From contig JAJDEW010000004.1 of assembly GCA_029259595.1 (NCBI GenBank), positions 124,001 through 188,000 of the forward strand: a stretch of DNA of 64,000 nucleotides, given 5' to 3'. The translations under genes and the position numbers were made by a program. How positions within the stretch are numbered: the stretch's first letter is position 1; every line of letters begins with the position of its first letter. Below the pieces are notes generated by a model. The model was not told the DNA's origin. It did not search any database and saw nothing but the letters and a program-made list of their open reading frames with translations. This document shows, piece after piece, positions 48,290 through 57,101 of the stretch. The stretch is from Planctomycetota bacterium. GTDB taxonomy: Bacteria; Planctomycetota; UBA1135; GCA-002686595.

Positions 48290-49276
48290 ATGAAGTTGAC
48301 CCTGCTCGGGGCCGGGGAGCTCGCACGTGCTCTGCCGATGTCGGTCGCGATCGACGCCCTGGCCGTTACCTTCGCTCGCTTCGGGCGCGGTGAGGTCGAG
48401 CAGCCGGAGCGTAGTGCGCTCGACATACGGCCCACGGACGGCCCCGGCGGTACGGCCCTGGTCATGCCGGCCTGGGTACCGGGGGTCGGATTGGGTACGA
48501 AGCTCGTGACGGTGTTCCCGGAGAACCGTGCTCACGGTCTGGCCGCGATCCACGGCCTGGTCGTGCTCGCGGACGAGCGCACGGGCGTGCCTACGGCGCT
48601 GGTGGACGGGGCCTGGTTGACGGCCTGGCGCACCGCGGCGGTGACAGCTCTCGCGACGCGGTTCCTGGCGCGCAAGGAAGCGGACGTCGCCGCGGTGTTC
48701 GGTGCGGGCGTCCAGGCGCGGACCCAGATCCTCGGGCTGGAGGCCGTGCGAAGCTTGCGAGAGGTCCGTGTCTTCGCGCCCCGTGCCGAAGCGACGCGCG
48801 ACTTCATCGAACGCGTTCAGCCGCAGGTACAGACGCGGCTCGTCGCCGTACGCTCGCCCGCGGAAGCGTTGGACGGAGCCGGAATCGTGACCTGCGCGAC
48901 GAGTTCTCCGGTTCCGGTCTTCGGGGGCGAACAGCTCGCCGCCGGCACACATGTGAACGCGGTCGGCAGCTTCACGCTCGCGACGCGCGAGCTGGACGCG
49001 ACGACAGTCGGTCGCGCGCGCGTGTTCGTCGATGCGTTGTCGGCGGCGCTGGCAGAGGCGGGCGAGCTGGTCGCGGCCGAGCGTGAGGGAGTCACGCGCC
49101 GCGCGGACTGGATCGAGCTGGGGCGGCTCGTGCTCGCTCCCGAGCTCGGTCGGAGAACGAACGACGAGGTGACGCTCTTCAAATCGGTCGGCCTGGCCCT
49201 CCAGGACATCGCCACGGCGAGCGCGGCGTTCCAGCGCGCGCGTGAGCTGGGGCTGGGGCGAGAGGTCGAGCTGTGA
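48290..49276 (+). CDS. Ornithine cyclodeaminase-family reductase, likely 1-pyrroline-2-carboxylate reductase
   Basis: 328 residues of the OCD/mu-crystallin family: an N-terminal substrate domain, [46 protein letters not shown], a Rossmann NAD(P) site [18 protein letters not shown] and [21 protein letters not shown]. Members beside hydroxyproline dehydratases reduce 1-pyrroline-2-carboxylate to L-proline (LhpI activity). True ornithine cyclodeaminases have a longer chain and a different context. The stop overlaps the following gene (GTGA), coupling it to the dehydratase that makes its substrate. Confidence 0.92.
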   Translation: MKLTLLGAGELARALPMSVAIDALAVTFARFGRGEVEQPERSALDIRPTDGPGGTALVMPAWVPGVGLGTKLVTVFPENRAHGLAAIHGLVVLADERTGVPTALVDGAWLTAWRTAAVTALATRFLARKEADVAAVFGAGVQARTQILGLEAVRSLREVRVFAPRAEATRDFIERVQPQVQTRLVAVRSPAEALDGAGIVTCATSSPVPVFGGEQLAAGTHVNAVGSFTLATRELDATTVGRARVFVDALSAALAEAGELVAAEREGVTRRADWIELGRLVLAPELGRRTNDEVTLFKSVGLALQDIATASAAFQRARELGLGREVEL

Positions 49277-50328
49277 ACGAGCCCCGCTACGAGCCTCCGC
49301 CGGATTGGACCCGCATCCGGACGATCGAAGCGCACACGGGCGGGGAGCCCCTGCGCGTGATCGTGTCCGGCTTTCCCGTCCTGCGCGGGGACACGATCCT
49401 GGCGCAGCGCCGGGACGCGCGCGAGAACCACGACGCGCTGCGCAAGGCGCTGATGTGGGAGCCGCGCGGTCACGCGGACATGTACGGCGCCTTGCCCGTC
49501 GCAGCGGTGACGGACGACGGCGACATCGGCGTGCTCTTCCTGCACAACGAGGGCTGGTCGACGATGTGCGGGCACGGGATCATCGCGCTGGTCAAGGTGG
49601 GGTTGGAGTGCGGCCTGTTCGAGCCGCGCGACCCGACCGACATCCGTATCGATACGCCGGCCGGACGAGTCGTCGCGGCCGCGCGGATCGTCGACGGCCG
49701 CGTGCGGTCGGTCTCCTTTCGCAATGTGCCGTCCTTTCTGGTGTCGGCCGACGCCTGCGTGCGCGTTCCGGGCGTGGCGGTCGGAAGCGACGACGTGCGC
49801 TTCGACCTGGCCTTCGGCGGGGCCTTCTACGCCTATGTCGAGGCGACGTCGGTCGGGCTCGACCTGACGCCGGACAACGCGGGAGCGATCATCGCCAAGG
49901 GGCGTGCCATTCAGGCTGCGATAGCGAGGGAGCACGCCTGTGTTCACCCGACCGGCGAGCCGGACCTGAACTTTCTCTACGGGGTGATCTTCCTCGCGCC
50001 GGTGACGGCATGGCCAGGAGCCGAGCCCGTCGACGAACGCAACGTCTGCGTCTTCGCGGAGGGTGAGCTGGATCGCTCGCCGACGGGGACCGGCGTCAGC
50101 GGACGCGTGGCCGCACTACACGCCAAGGGACGCCTGCCGCTCGGACGCACGCTGCGCGTCGCCAGCGTGCTCGGGTCCGTCTTCGCCGTTCGGTGCCTCG
50201 AGAGCGTCGCCATCGGGCAACGCTTCGGCGTCGTGCCCGAGGTCACGGGCTCGGCGTTCCTGACCGGTACGAGCGAATTCTGGCTCGATCCCGAAGACGC
50301 GCTCGGAGCCGGGTTTCTCGTCCGATAG
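49273..50328 (+). CDS. trans-3-hydroxy-L-proline dehydratase (proline racemase family)
   Basis: 351 residues with the proline-racemase fold: [19 protein letters not shown] at the N-terminus, [15 protein letters not shown] with Cys99, and [21 protein letters not shown] with Thr271. In proline racemase and 4-hydroxyproline epimerase both catalytic residues are Cys. The Cys/Thr pair is the mark of trans-3-hydroxy-L-proline dehydratases, which dehydrate their substrate to 1-pyrroline-2-carboxylate. The preceding gene encodes the reductase for that product, in agreement. The start is a GTG overlapping the reductase stop. Confidence 0.95.
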   Translation: MNEPRYEPPPDWTRIRTIEAHTGGEPLRVIVSGFPVLRGDTILAQRRDARENHDALRKALMWEPRGHADMYGALPVAAVTDDGDIGVLFLHNEGWSTMCGHGIIALVKVGLECGLFEPRDPTDIRIDTPAGRVVAAARIVDGRVRSVSFRNVPSFLVSADACVRVPGVAVGSDDVRFDLAFGGAFYAYVEATSVGLDLTPDNAGAIIAKGRAIQAAIAREHACVHPTGEPDLNFLYGVIFLAPVTAWPGAEPVDERNVCVFAEGELDRSPTGTGVSGRVAALHAKGRLPLGRTLRVASVLGSVFAVRCLESVAIGQRFGVVPEVTGSAFLTGTSEFWLDPEDALGAGFLVR

Positions 50329-50441
50329 CGAAGTTCCTTCCCGTCCGTGGTCCCAGGCGGGGAGCGGGTTGCGGGTCGGAGCCCCGGATCGAGTCGGGCG
50401 CCGCGGTGCTCGCCTTTCGGGCCGTGCGCCGCGGGGCTACG

Positions 50442-51839
50442 ATGGTCGCCATGCCGGACTCCGCGATTCGTCACACCGAACGCCTCCAGGCCGGGCGCGA
50501 CGAGGTGTTCGATGCCTGGACGGATCCGGCCAAGCTCGCCCTGTGGTTCGCGCCGTCGTCGGACTACGTGATCCGCTCCGTACGAGCGGAGGCGCGGACC
50601 GGCGGCACGTTCTGTGTCGAGCTCGCGTCTCCCGACGGTTCGATCGGCCGTATCGAAGGCACCTACCGCGAGGTCGCACGACCCGAGCGACTCTCGTTCA
50701 CGAGCCGTCTGCTCTGGGGCGACGAGGTGGCCGAGGACGGAGCGGACGAGCCGGTGGTGACGATCGAGCTGACCGACCGCGACGGCGCGACCGACCTCTC
50801 GCTCGTGCACGAGGGATTGGTCGTACCCGAGATGCGGAAAGCCTTCGAGCAGGCCTGGTATGGCTGCCTCTCCCGGATTCCGGCAGCCTTCGACGGCGCG
50901 CTGACACGCTTCTCGCAGCGCGTGACGCGTTCGCCCCGCTGTCGTTCGAGCTTCGGTGGGTTCTGGGTCGACTTCGAGAACGCCTTCGATCGCATCCGCG
51001 GGAAGGAGGAGCTCGGCCTTCTCACGGCGGAGGACGCGGCGCTCTTCCGGCAATGGAACGAGCGCGGCTTCGTCGTCTTGCCCGGGGCCGTCGACGCGAC
51101 CGAGATCGAGGCGCTTTCCGCTGATGTCGAGCGCGCTTGGGGCACGCCCGACTCCGAGCTCGAGGTCGAGTCCTTCGAGAACGGCCAGCGCGTCTTCCGT
51201 CGCGTGGATCCGCGCTATCGCTCCTTTCCGCACAAGGTGCTCGATCTGCACGGCCATTCGGAAGCCGCGCGCGGGGCGATCTTCGCGCCGTCGATCAGCC
51301 GCTTCTTGAGCCAGCTCTTCGAGCGGCCGCCGATGGCCTTCCAGAGCTTGCTCTTCGACGTCGGCACCGAGCAGGACCTGCACCAGGACACGGCCTACGT
51401 GCTCGTGTCGTCGCCGATGGAGTTCGTCGGCTGCTGGATCGCTCTCGAGGACGTCCGCGAAGGTTCGGGAGAGCTGCACTACTACGAGGGCAGCCACCGG
51501 ATTCCGGAGTACGTCTGGCCCGGCGGTGCGCGCGCGAAGCCCTACGACTACCGCGACGAACGCGAATTCCTGGCGTGGGTCCGCGACAAGCCGCGCGAGC
51601 TGGGCCTACCGTTGACGCGCTTCTTGCCGAAGAAGGGCGACGCTCTGATCTGGCACGCCGACCTGGTCCACGGCGGCAGTCCGCGCGTGCACCCCCAGCT
51701 CACCCGCAAGAGCTTCGTGACCCATTTTTGTCCCGTCGACGTCGATCCGGAGTGGTTCGGGACCACCGACCACTCGAAGAAGCTCGACTGCGGACCGGCG
51801 CGCTACTACTGCTACCGCCGCAAGCACTCGGCCGAGTAG
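50442..51839 (+). CDS. SRPBCC (AHSA1-like) domain fused to PhyH-type Fe/2OG dioxygenase
   Basis: A 465-residue fusion. Residues 4-160 are an SRPBCC/AHSA1 domain (RLQAGRDEVFDAWTDPAKLALWFAP, GTYREVARPERLSFTSRL, then LTDRDGATDLSLVHEGL). Residues 195-465 are a phytanoyl-CoA dioxygenase-like domain with FVVLPGAVDATEIEAL, iron ligands His314 and Asp316 in LHQDTAYV, a distal His (405 or 410) in WHADLVHGGSP, and Arg422 as a possible 2-oxoglutarate contact. Nothing like a frameshift or stop lies between the domains. The SRPBCC pocket may hold a hydrophobic substrate for hydroxylation. It is 113 nt after the hydroxyproline genes; a direct link is unproven. A second ATG at 50451 is possible. Confidence 0.87.
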   Translation: MVAMPDSAIRHTERLQAGRDEVFDAWTDPAKLALWFAPSSDYVIRSVRAEARTGGTFCVELASPDGSIGRIEGTYREVARPERLSFTSRLLWGDEVAEDGADEPVVTIELTDRDGATDLSLVHEGLVVPEMRKAFEQAWYGCLSRIPAAFDGALTRFSQRVTRSPRCRSSFGGFWVDFENAFDRIRGKEELGLLTAEDAALFRQWNERGFVVLPGAVDATEIEALSADVERAWGTPDSELEVESFENGQRVFRRVDPRYRSFPHKVLDLHGHSEAARGAIFAPSISRFLSQLFERPPMAFQSLLFDVGTEQDLHQDTAYVLVSSPMEFVGCWIALEDVREGSGELHYYEGSHRIPEYVWPGGARAKPYDYRDEREFLAWVRDKPRELGLPLTRFLPKKGDALIWHADLVHGGSPRVHPQLTRKSFVTHFCPVDVDPEWFGTTDHSKKLDCGPARYYCYRRKHSAE

Positions 51840-51840
51840 C

Positions 51841-53241
51841 TCAGCGCGCGTAGGCGCGACGTGCAAAGAGCAGCGTCAAGAACGGAATCATGTTGGCCTT
51901 GTTCGGGATCAGCTTGAACAAGCGCCAAAGGCGCCGCGGATTGAAGTAGAAGCGCCGGTAGGCCCGCTTGCGGAGGCGGAAGATCGTCTGTTCTCCGACT
52001 TCCGAGAGGTTGATGTCGGACTGGTAGGGTTCGTAGGACGACCAGTCGCTCGGCAGCTCGAAGCCGGCATGTTCGACCTGCTGGAACAGCTCGGTACCCT
52101 TGAAGGGAATCACGCGGAAGAAGGCCGCCGTGTGGAACGAGCTCGCGGCGGCCCAGTCGATCGTGGCCTCCATCTCGGCGCGCGTCTCCGACGGAAAGCC
52201 CAGCATGAAGGCTCCGTGGACCAGGATGCCCTGATCGGCGATGAAGTCGACGATGTTGCGGACCTTCTCGATCCGCAGGTTCTTCTTCATGACCTTCTGG
52301 ATGCGCGGCACGGCCGACTCCACCGCCACCATGCAGCGGTACATGCCGGCTTGCTTGAGCAGCAGGACGAGTTCTTCGTCGAGGATGTCGCCACGGAAGC
52401 CGTTGGGGAAGGTCAGCTTCAGTTGGTAGCCGCGGTCGATGATGCCGCGCGCGATCTTCTTGGCGCGCTCGGGGCGGAAGTTGAAGATGTCGTCCATGAA
52501 GACGATCTCCCGGACCCCGTGGCGGGAGACGAGCAGGTCGATCTCCCCCAGGACGTTCTCGGCCGAGCGCTCGCGAAAGGTCTTGCCGTAGGAGTTGTGG
52601 CAGTACGTGCAGCGCCAGGGGCAGGCGCGCGACGAGAACATCGTCGCGAATTCCTTGTGGGCGTAGATCACGCCGCCGCGGGGGACCGTGTGGTACTTCG
52701 TGTGGTCGATCAGGTCCCAGGCCGGAAACGGCAGCTCGTCCAATTCGCGCGGCGGAGGACGGTCGGGGTTCGAAACGACCGTGCCGTTCGCGTCGCGCCA
52801 GGAGACGCCCTCGCACTCGGACCAGTCCTCACGGCCGTCGCGGACTCCGGCGATGACGTCGGCGAAGATCATCTCGCCCTCGCCACGCACGACCAGGTCG
52901 ACCGACGGGTCCTTCATGACGTCCTCGGCCGCGACGCTCGGGTGTGGACCGCCACAGACGACGACGGCCCCGGGCAGGCGTTCCTTCACCTGCTTGGCGA
53001 CCTCGTGCATGCAGCCGGCCTCGTACGTCATCGCCGAGAGTCCGACGATTCGCGGGGCCAGGCGGACCAGCTCGTCGACGCAGCGCTCGGGCGTCCAGTC
53101 CTCGACCTTCATGTCGAGCAGGTGGACGTCCGTGAAGCCGGACTCGCGCGCCTGAGCGGCGATCATCATGATCCCCAGCGGGTGGACGTGCGTGAACTGC
53201 GTGTAGGGGTGATACGTCTGAACCAGAGCCACGCGAACCAT
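51841..53241 (-). CDS. B12-binding radical SAM protein
   Basis: 466 residues. The N-terminal cobalamin-binding domain (1-150) has YTQFTHVHPLGIMMIAAQARESG, MVVCGGPHPS-type strands and VRGEGE; the radical SAM domain has SSRACPWRCTYCHNSYG with the CxxxCxxC [4Fe-4S] cluster, FMDDIFNFRPERAKKIA, and VAVESAVPRIQKVMKK. The C-terminal part is basic (RRFYFNPRRLWRLFKLIPNK) and may sit at the membrane. Proteins of this type methylate or rearrange unactivated carbons, for instance in lipids or natural products. The start is 7 nt after a TAGAAT hexamer. It is convergent with the PhyH fusion and divergent from a second radical SAM gene. Confidence 0.93.
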   Translation of the reverse strand: MVRVALVQTYHPYTQFTHVHPLGIMMIAAQARESGFTDVHLLDMKVEDWTPERCVDELVRLAPRIVGLSAMTYEAGCMHEVAKQVKERLPGAVVVCGGPHPSVAAEDVMKDPSVDLVVRGEGEMIFADVIAGVRDGREDWSECEGVSWRDANGTVVSNPDRPPPRELDELPFPAWDLIDHTKYHTVPRGGVIYAHKEFATMFSSRACPWRCTYCHNSYGKTFRERSAENVLGEIDLLVSRHGVREIVFMDDIFNFRPERAKKIARGIIDRGYQLKLTFPNGFRGDILDEELVLLLKQAGMYRCMVAVESAVPRIQKVMKKNLRIEKVRNIVDFIADQGILVHGAFMLGFPSETRAEMEATIDWAAASSFHTAAFFRVIPFKGTELFQQVEHAGFELPSDWSSYEPYQSDINLSEVGEQTIFRLRKRAYRRFYFNPRRLWRLFKLIPNKANMIPFLTLLFARRAYAR

Positions 53242-53248
53242 GGGCCAG

Positions 53249-53254
53249 ATTCTA
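53249..53254 (-). promoter_or_regulatory. -10-like hexamer TAGAAT, leaderless spacing
   Basis: TAGAAT on the minus strand ends 7 nt before the ATG at 53241. No ribosome binding site fits in between. Confidence 0.42.
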
Positions 53255-53392
53255 GATCAGGAAGGGCGGCCTGGGCAGAACGAGCTTCGGGTTCCTGAGG
53301 GGAACCGGATCTGTCCGGGGTTCCGTCCGATCGATGTTTCTTCTCGGCGGGGAGGATCCGACGATGCCGCGCACTCTCGCGCGCCTTTCGGC

Positions 53393-53398
53393 TAGAGT
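53393..53398 (+). promoter_or_regulatory. -10-like hexamer TAGAGT
   Basis: TAGAGT precedes the TTG start at 53422 by 23 nt; the AAAGGAG ribosome site lies between them. Confidence 0.33.
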
Positions 53399-53421
53399 GA
53401 GGCGGACAAAGGAGTCCACCC

Positions 53422-54930
53422 TTGGCACGCGTCGCTTTCGTCGTCACCACCTGTCACGAGTTCGAAGGGATCAAGGCCGTCTCGGCCACCCTGAAGCAAC
53501 ACGGTCACGAGACCGATTGCTTCGTCACCTCCGAGGAAAAGGACTTCCACGGGGCGGTCCAGGACTGGGGTCCCGATGTCCTCGGCATCTACGCGACGAC
53601 CGGGCAAGAGAACTGGTGCTACGGAAACATCGAGCGCTGGCGTCGCGAGCTGCCGCACCTGAAGGTCGTGATGGGCGGGCCACATCCGTCCTTCGAGAAC
53701 GACGTCTTGCTCGACGAGGAATACGTCGACGCGACGATCAAAGGCGAGGCGGAGACCGCCTTGCTGGACCTGGTCGAGGCGTGGGCGGGCAACCGCTCGA
53801 TCGAAGACATCGCCAACGTGGGCGTCCTGCGGGACGGCAAGCCGTGGCAGAACCCGATCCGTCCGATCATCCAGGACCTGGACACCCTGCCGTTCCCCGA
53901 CGTCGACATCTTCTACAAGTACCCGTTCCTGCGGAACAAGCGGGTCCTGCAGGTGCACGCCAGCCGCGGCTGCCAGAACAATTGCACGTACTGCACCGTC
54001 CCGCTCATGAAGAAGGAGTGGGTTAGCGACCGCAAGAAGGAACGCTTCAACCGCACGAAGTCGGTCGACTACCTCTGCGAGGAGATGCGTGACATCCTCG
54101 CGCGCTATCCCAACTTCCGGATGGTCAACTTCGGGGACGCCGCCCTGAACATGTACCGGGGTTGGGTCGACGAGTTCGCGGCCAAGTGGCCGAAGCGCGT
54201 GGGTTTGCCCTTCGCCTGCAACGTCAACATCAACTACCTGAACGAGAACGACATCGTCTGCCTCAAGAAGGCGGGCTGTGTGTCGGTCCAGTTCGGGCTG
54301 GAGTCAGGTAGCGAGGACGTGCGCTTGCAGGTCTACAAGAAGGGCTACACGGACGAGATCGTCTACCGCATCCCGAAGCTCTTCAAGAAGCACAAGATCA
54401 CGTTCCGGACCAACAACATGATGGGCTCCCCGGCCGAGAGCATCGACGACATGCTCGAGACCGTGCGCGTGAACCAGCGCATCAAGCCCGATGGATGCAC
54501 CGTCCTGATCTACCGCCCCTTCAAGTCGACCGTCCTCGGGCGGGAGGACTTCGAACAGGGGCGCGTGGATCTCGGCAAGGACATCGGTCCGTCCCTGCAC
54601 TTCGACTCGCAGCTCAAGCGCGAGGACGTCGACCGCGTGGTCAACCTGCAGAAGCTCTTCAACGTCGCCGTCTATCTGCCCGGCGGGCTGTCGCTGGTCG
54701 AGCAGATGATCCGACTTCCGCGCAACCGGGCCTACGAGTGGGTCCACCTCGCCTTCCTGTGGTACCAGCACGCCGTCGTGTCCGGCTACGGCATGGCCGA
54801 CGATCTCAAGCTGGGCTTGAAGAACATCGGCCAGATCTTCGGCCGTCTCGGCGGCGGCACCCACGGCCAGCGGCCGACGAAGAACCAATTCCTCGAGACG
54901 CTCGACACCGGGATCGACGGCAGCGTCTGA
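53422..54930 (+). CDS. B12-binding radical SAM protein
   Basis: A 502-residue protein: cobalamin-binding domain (VAFVVTTCHEFEGIKAVSATLKQHGH, VVMGGPHPSFEND, IKGEAETALLDLV), radical SAM domain with ASRGCQNNCTYCTVPLMKKEW (CxxxCxxC), VNFGDAALNMYRGWVDEFA, and VSVQFGLESGSEDVRL. A helical C-terminal region follows. It is distinct from its divergent neighbour but of the same class. The start is a TTG with a strong AAAGGAG site 7 nt upstream. Substrate unknown; likely roles are methylation or other radical chemistry on lipids or a natural product. The two radical SAM genes share a 180-bp divergent region. Confidence 0.93.
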   Translation: MARVAFVVTTCHEFEGIKAVSATLKQHGHETDCFVTSEEKDFHGAVQDWGPDVLGIYATTGQENWCYGNIERWRRELPHLKVVMGGPHPSFENDVLLDEEYVDATIKGEAETALLDLVEAWAGNRSIEDIANVGVLRDGKPWQNPIRPIIQDLDTLPFPDVDIFYKYPFLRNKRVLQVHASRGCQNNCTYCTVPLMKKEWVSDRKKERFNRTKSVDYLCEEMRDILARYPNFRMVNFGDAALNMYRGWVDEFAAKWPKRVGLPFACNVNINYLNENDIVCLKKAGCVSVQFGLESGSEDVRLQVYKKGYTDEIVYRIPKLFKKHKITFRTNNMMGSPAESIDDMLETVRVNQRIKPDGCTVLIYRPFKSTVLGREDFEQGRVDLGKDIGPSLHFDSQLKREDVDRVVNLQKLFNVAVYLPGGLSLVEQMIRLPRNRAYEWVHLAFLWYQHAVVSGYGMADDLKLGLKNIGQIFGRLGGGTHGQRPTKNQFLETLDTGIDGSV

Positions 54931-54952
54931 ATCAGCGGGCGAGCGGCGAAGC

Positions 54953-55426
54953 TCAGTGGTCCTCGTCTTCGTCCGGTTGGTACTTCTCGTGTGAGCTGTT
55001 GCGGATCTGGATCAGGGCGCCCGTGACGCGTTGTCCGGCCTTCTCGTGACGACCTTCGAGGAGGTCGATCTCGATCTCGGTCAGCTCCTTCAGCAGCCGG
55101 GCCATGTCCGCCCGAAAGGCCGTCGCGAAGGCCGCGCGGTCCTCGACCCCGTCCTTGTGCGGGGCCTCGAGGGCCTTGGCGTCGAGCGTGATCTTCTGCA
55201 TCGCGACGACGCTCTCGAGGGCCTCGCCCACGGCCTCGGGACGAGCCGCGCTCTTCGACAGCGTGCGGATGTGCCGCTTGAGACCGTGCATGGCCTCCTC
55301 GAGCGCTTCGTGATCGTCGCCCTGGCGGGCTGCTGCGCCGGAGAGCGTGGGGGGAGCGGCGAGGGCCAGCGCGAGGCCGCCCACGAGAGGGAGCAGAAGG
55401 CTCCGAAGGCAGAGTCGATCGAACAT
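54953..55426 (-). CDS. Cytochrome b562-like secreted protein
   Basis: A 157-residue protein with a signal peptide (LCLRSLLLPLVGGLALALAAPP) and a four-helix bundle of the cytochrome b562 family. The expected heme ligands are both present: Met46 in ALEEAMHGLKRHIRTL and His146 in LIQIRNSSHEKYQ, the latter in the R-N-x-x-H-x-K-Y motif of the family. Heme is held non-covalently, as no CxxCH exists. The role is likely periplasmic electron transfer or heme binding. An acidic tail (DEDEDH) is unusual. It is divergent from the HEAT-vWA gene. Confidence 0.87.
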   Translation of the reverse strand: MFDRLCLRSLLLPLVGGLALALAAPPTLSGAAARQGDDHEALEEAMHGLKRHIRTLSKSAARPEAVGEALESVVAMQKITLDAKALEAPHKDGVEDRAAFATAFRADMARLLKELTEIEIDLLEGRHEKAGQRVTGALIQIRNSSHEKYQPDEDEDH

Positions 55427-55550
55427 GTGCTTGAGAGGGTAGAGAGGGTCCGACGAGAGCGGCGCGAATTGTAGAGCGGGGCTGGCCTGCCTTTCTTGAA
55501 GAAACGGCAACCAACCCGGCCAGGCCCGGTCTTTTACGGCGGAGAGACCC

Positions 55551-57053
55551 ATGCTCGTTCACGCCATCCGAATCACTCTGACCCTGTGCTTGGCCACGTT
55601 CGCAGCCGGATCCGGCTCGCTCGCGGATGGAGGCGAGGGCCTGCGCTCGGGAGACAAGTGGGAGCGGAAACAGGCCGTCGAGGCCCTGGCGCGTTCGGGG
55701 ACGGAGGCGGACTGGCGGCTCGTGGCCGGGGCCTTATCCGATCCGCGCGGTGAGGTGGCGGACACGGCCCAGCTGCTCCTGGGCCGCTGTCCCGCCGAAC
55801 TGGCCCAGGAGCTCTTGAACAGCGACTCGGGGCTCGGTTCGAAGACGGTTGCGATCCGTCGTCGCGCGGCTGAGGTCTTCGGGCGGCTCCAGGGCGACGT
55901 CGACGCGAAGGGCCTCCTGCGGCGCCTGCGCGATCGGGACGAGGAGGTGCGGCGGATGTTGCTCTACTCGTTGCAGCGCTCGATCGCCGGAGGCCGGCTC
56001 GCGGGCGCCGACGGGCGCGAGCTGCGCGGGGCTCTCGCGTCGCGCGCCAAGTCCGAGCGGGACGCGGCGGTGCGGGTCCGAGCGCTCGCTGCTCTGGCCG
56101 CACTCGATCCGCTGGCTGCGCGCGAGCTCTCGAACCGGGCCTTGGACGATCGTGATGCTCGGGTACGCACGGGTTGTGTCGGGCTCGTTCCCAGGCTCCT
56201 GTCGGACGGTGGGGCGGAGGCGGCTCTGCGCGCGGCCTTCGAGGACGAGGCCTGGAGCGTGCGAGCGGCCGCGATCGAGGCTTGTCGTGAACTCGGGTCG
56301 AAGACGGCGCTCGAACTCTTGATCGAGCGACTGGGGCGCGAGCCGGAGCGACGCAGCGCTTGGCGTACGGTCGAAGTCCTGCGTGAGCTCACGGGGCTAC
56401 GGCACGGTGACGACCCCCGACCGTGGCGTGATCTCGTGGCCGGCCTCGCGGACGACTGGAGTGCGGGAGCGTCGCGCGCCACGCGCTACGGGGGACCAGC
56501 CGACGAACGCTCGTCCGCGTTCGCCGGCCTGCCGCTCGTATCCGGACGGCTCGCCTTCTTGATCGATCTGTCCGGGTCGATCTGGATCGAGCGCGCCGAC
56601 GGCCGCACGCGCAAGGAAGTCGTCGACGAAGAGCTCGCGAGGGCGGTGGCCGGCTTGCCGGAGGAGGCCCGCTTCAATCTCATCCCGTTCACATCCGAAC
56701 CGCACCCCTGGCGCGAACGCCTCACCGCCGCCCGGCCGAAGGCCAAGCGAGAGGCGACTGCCTTCCTGCGCAGTTGTGACGAACGGGGCTCGGGCGACTT
56801 TTGGGAAGCGGCCATGCTGGCGCTGGAGGACCCCGCTGTGGATACGCTGGTCGTGTTGACCGACGGGGCTCCGACCGGTGGAGAGCGCTACGCTCTCGAG
56901 CTCATCGTTCCCCTCTTCGTGGAACTCAACGCGACCCGCCGCGTGGCGGTCGATTCGGTCCTCGTCGGAGCGGGGCGCCGCCTGCAGCGCTACTGGACCG
57001 CGCTCGCCGACGCGACCGGTGGGACGTCACGGGCGATCGATCTGGACGGCTGA
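55551..57053 (+). CDS. Secreted HEAT-repeat protein with vWA domain
   Basis: A 500-residue protein with a signal peptide (RITLTLCLATFAAGSGSLA), then HEAT-like helical repeats from about residue 35 to 280 (for example EVADTAQLLLGRC, VAIRRRAAEVFGRLQGDVD, AAVRVRALAALAALDPLA, ARVRTGCVGLVPRLL). From about 325 a von Willebrand A domain begins with the MIDAS LAFLIDLSGSIW (DxSGS), continuing RFNLIPFTSEPHPW and DTLVVLTDGAPTGG. The combination suggests a secreted metal-dependent binding scaffold. No catalytic motif. HEAT and vWA proteins are abundant in planctomycetes, but the target is unknown. Confidence 0.86.
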   Translation: MLVHAIRITLTLCLATFAAGSGSLADGGEGLRSGDKWERKQAVEALARSGTEADWRLVAGALSDPRGEVADTAQLLLGRCPAELAQELLNSDSGLGSKTVAIRRRAAEVFGRLQGDVDAKGLLRRLRDRDEEVRRMLLYSLQRSIAGGRLAGADGRELRGALASRAKSERDAAVRVRALAALAALDPLAARELSNRALDDRDARVRTGCVGLVPRLLSDGGAEAALRAAFEDEAWSVRAAAIEACRELGSKTALELLIERLGREPERRSAWRTVEVLRELTGLRHGDDPRPWRDLVAGLADDWSAGASRATRYGGPADERSSAFAGLPLVSGRLAFLIDLSGSIWIERADGRTRKEVVDEELARAVAGLPEEARFNLIPFTSEPHPWRERLTAARPKAKREATAFLRSCDERGSGDFWEAAMLALEDPAVDTLVVLTDGAPTGGERYALELIVPLFVELNATRRVAVDSVLVGAGRRLQRYWTALADATGGTSRAIDLDG

Positions 57054-57101
57054 GTCCGGAACGGGGCTGATGCGAGGCCTTCGCGCTGCCATGATGGAGC
57101 G

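Noticed and set aside
50900-51030. Frameshift joining two genes between the SRPBCC and PhyH domains
   Set aside because: The frame stays open through a plausible linker, and no start with a ribosome site appears before the PhyH domain.
55491-55503. TTTCTTGAAGAAA palindrome as a regulatory site
   Set aside because: Too short and simple, overlaps no promoter element, and no supporting repeat was seen.
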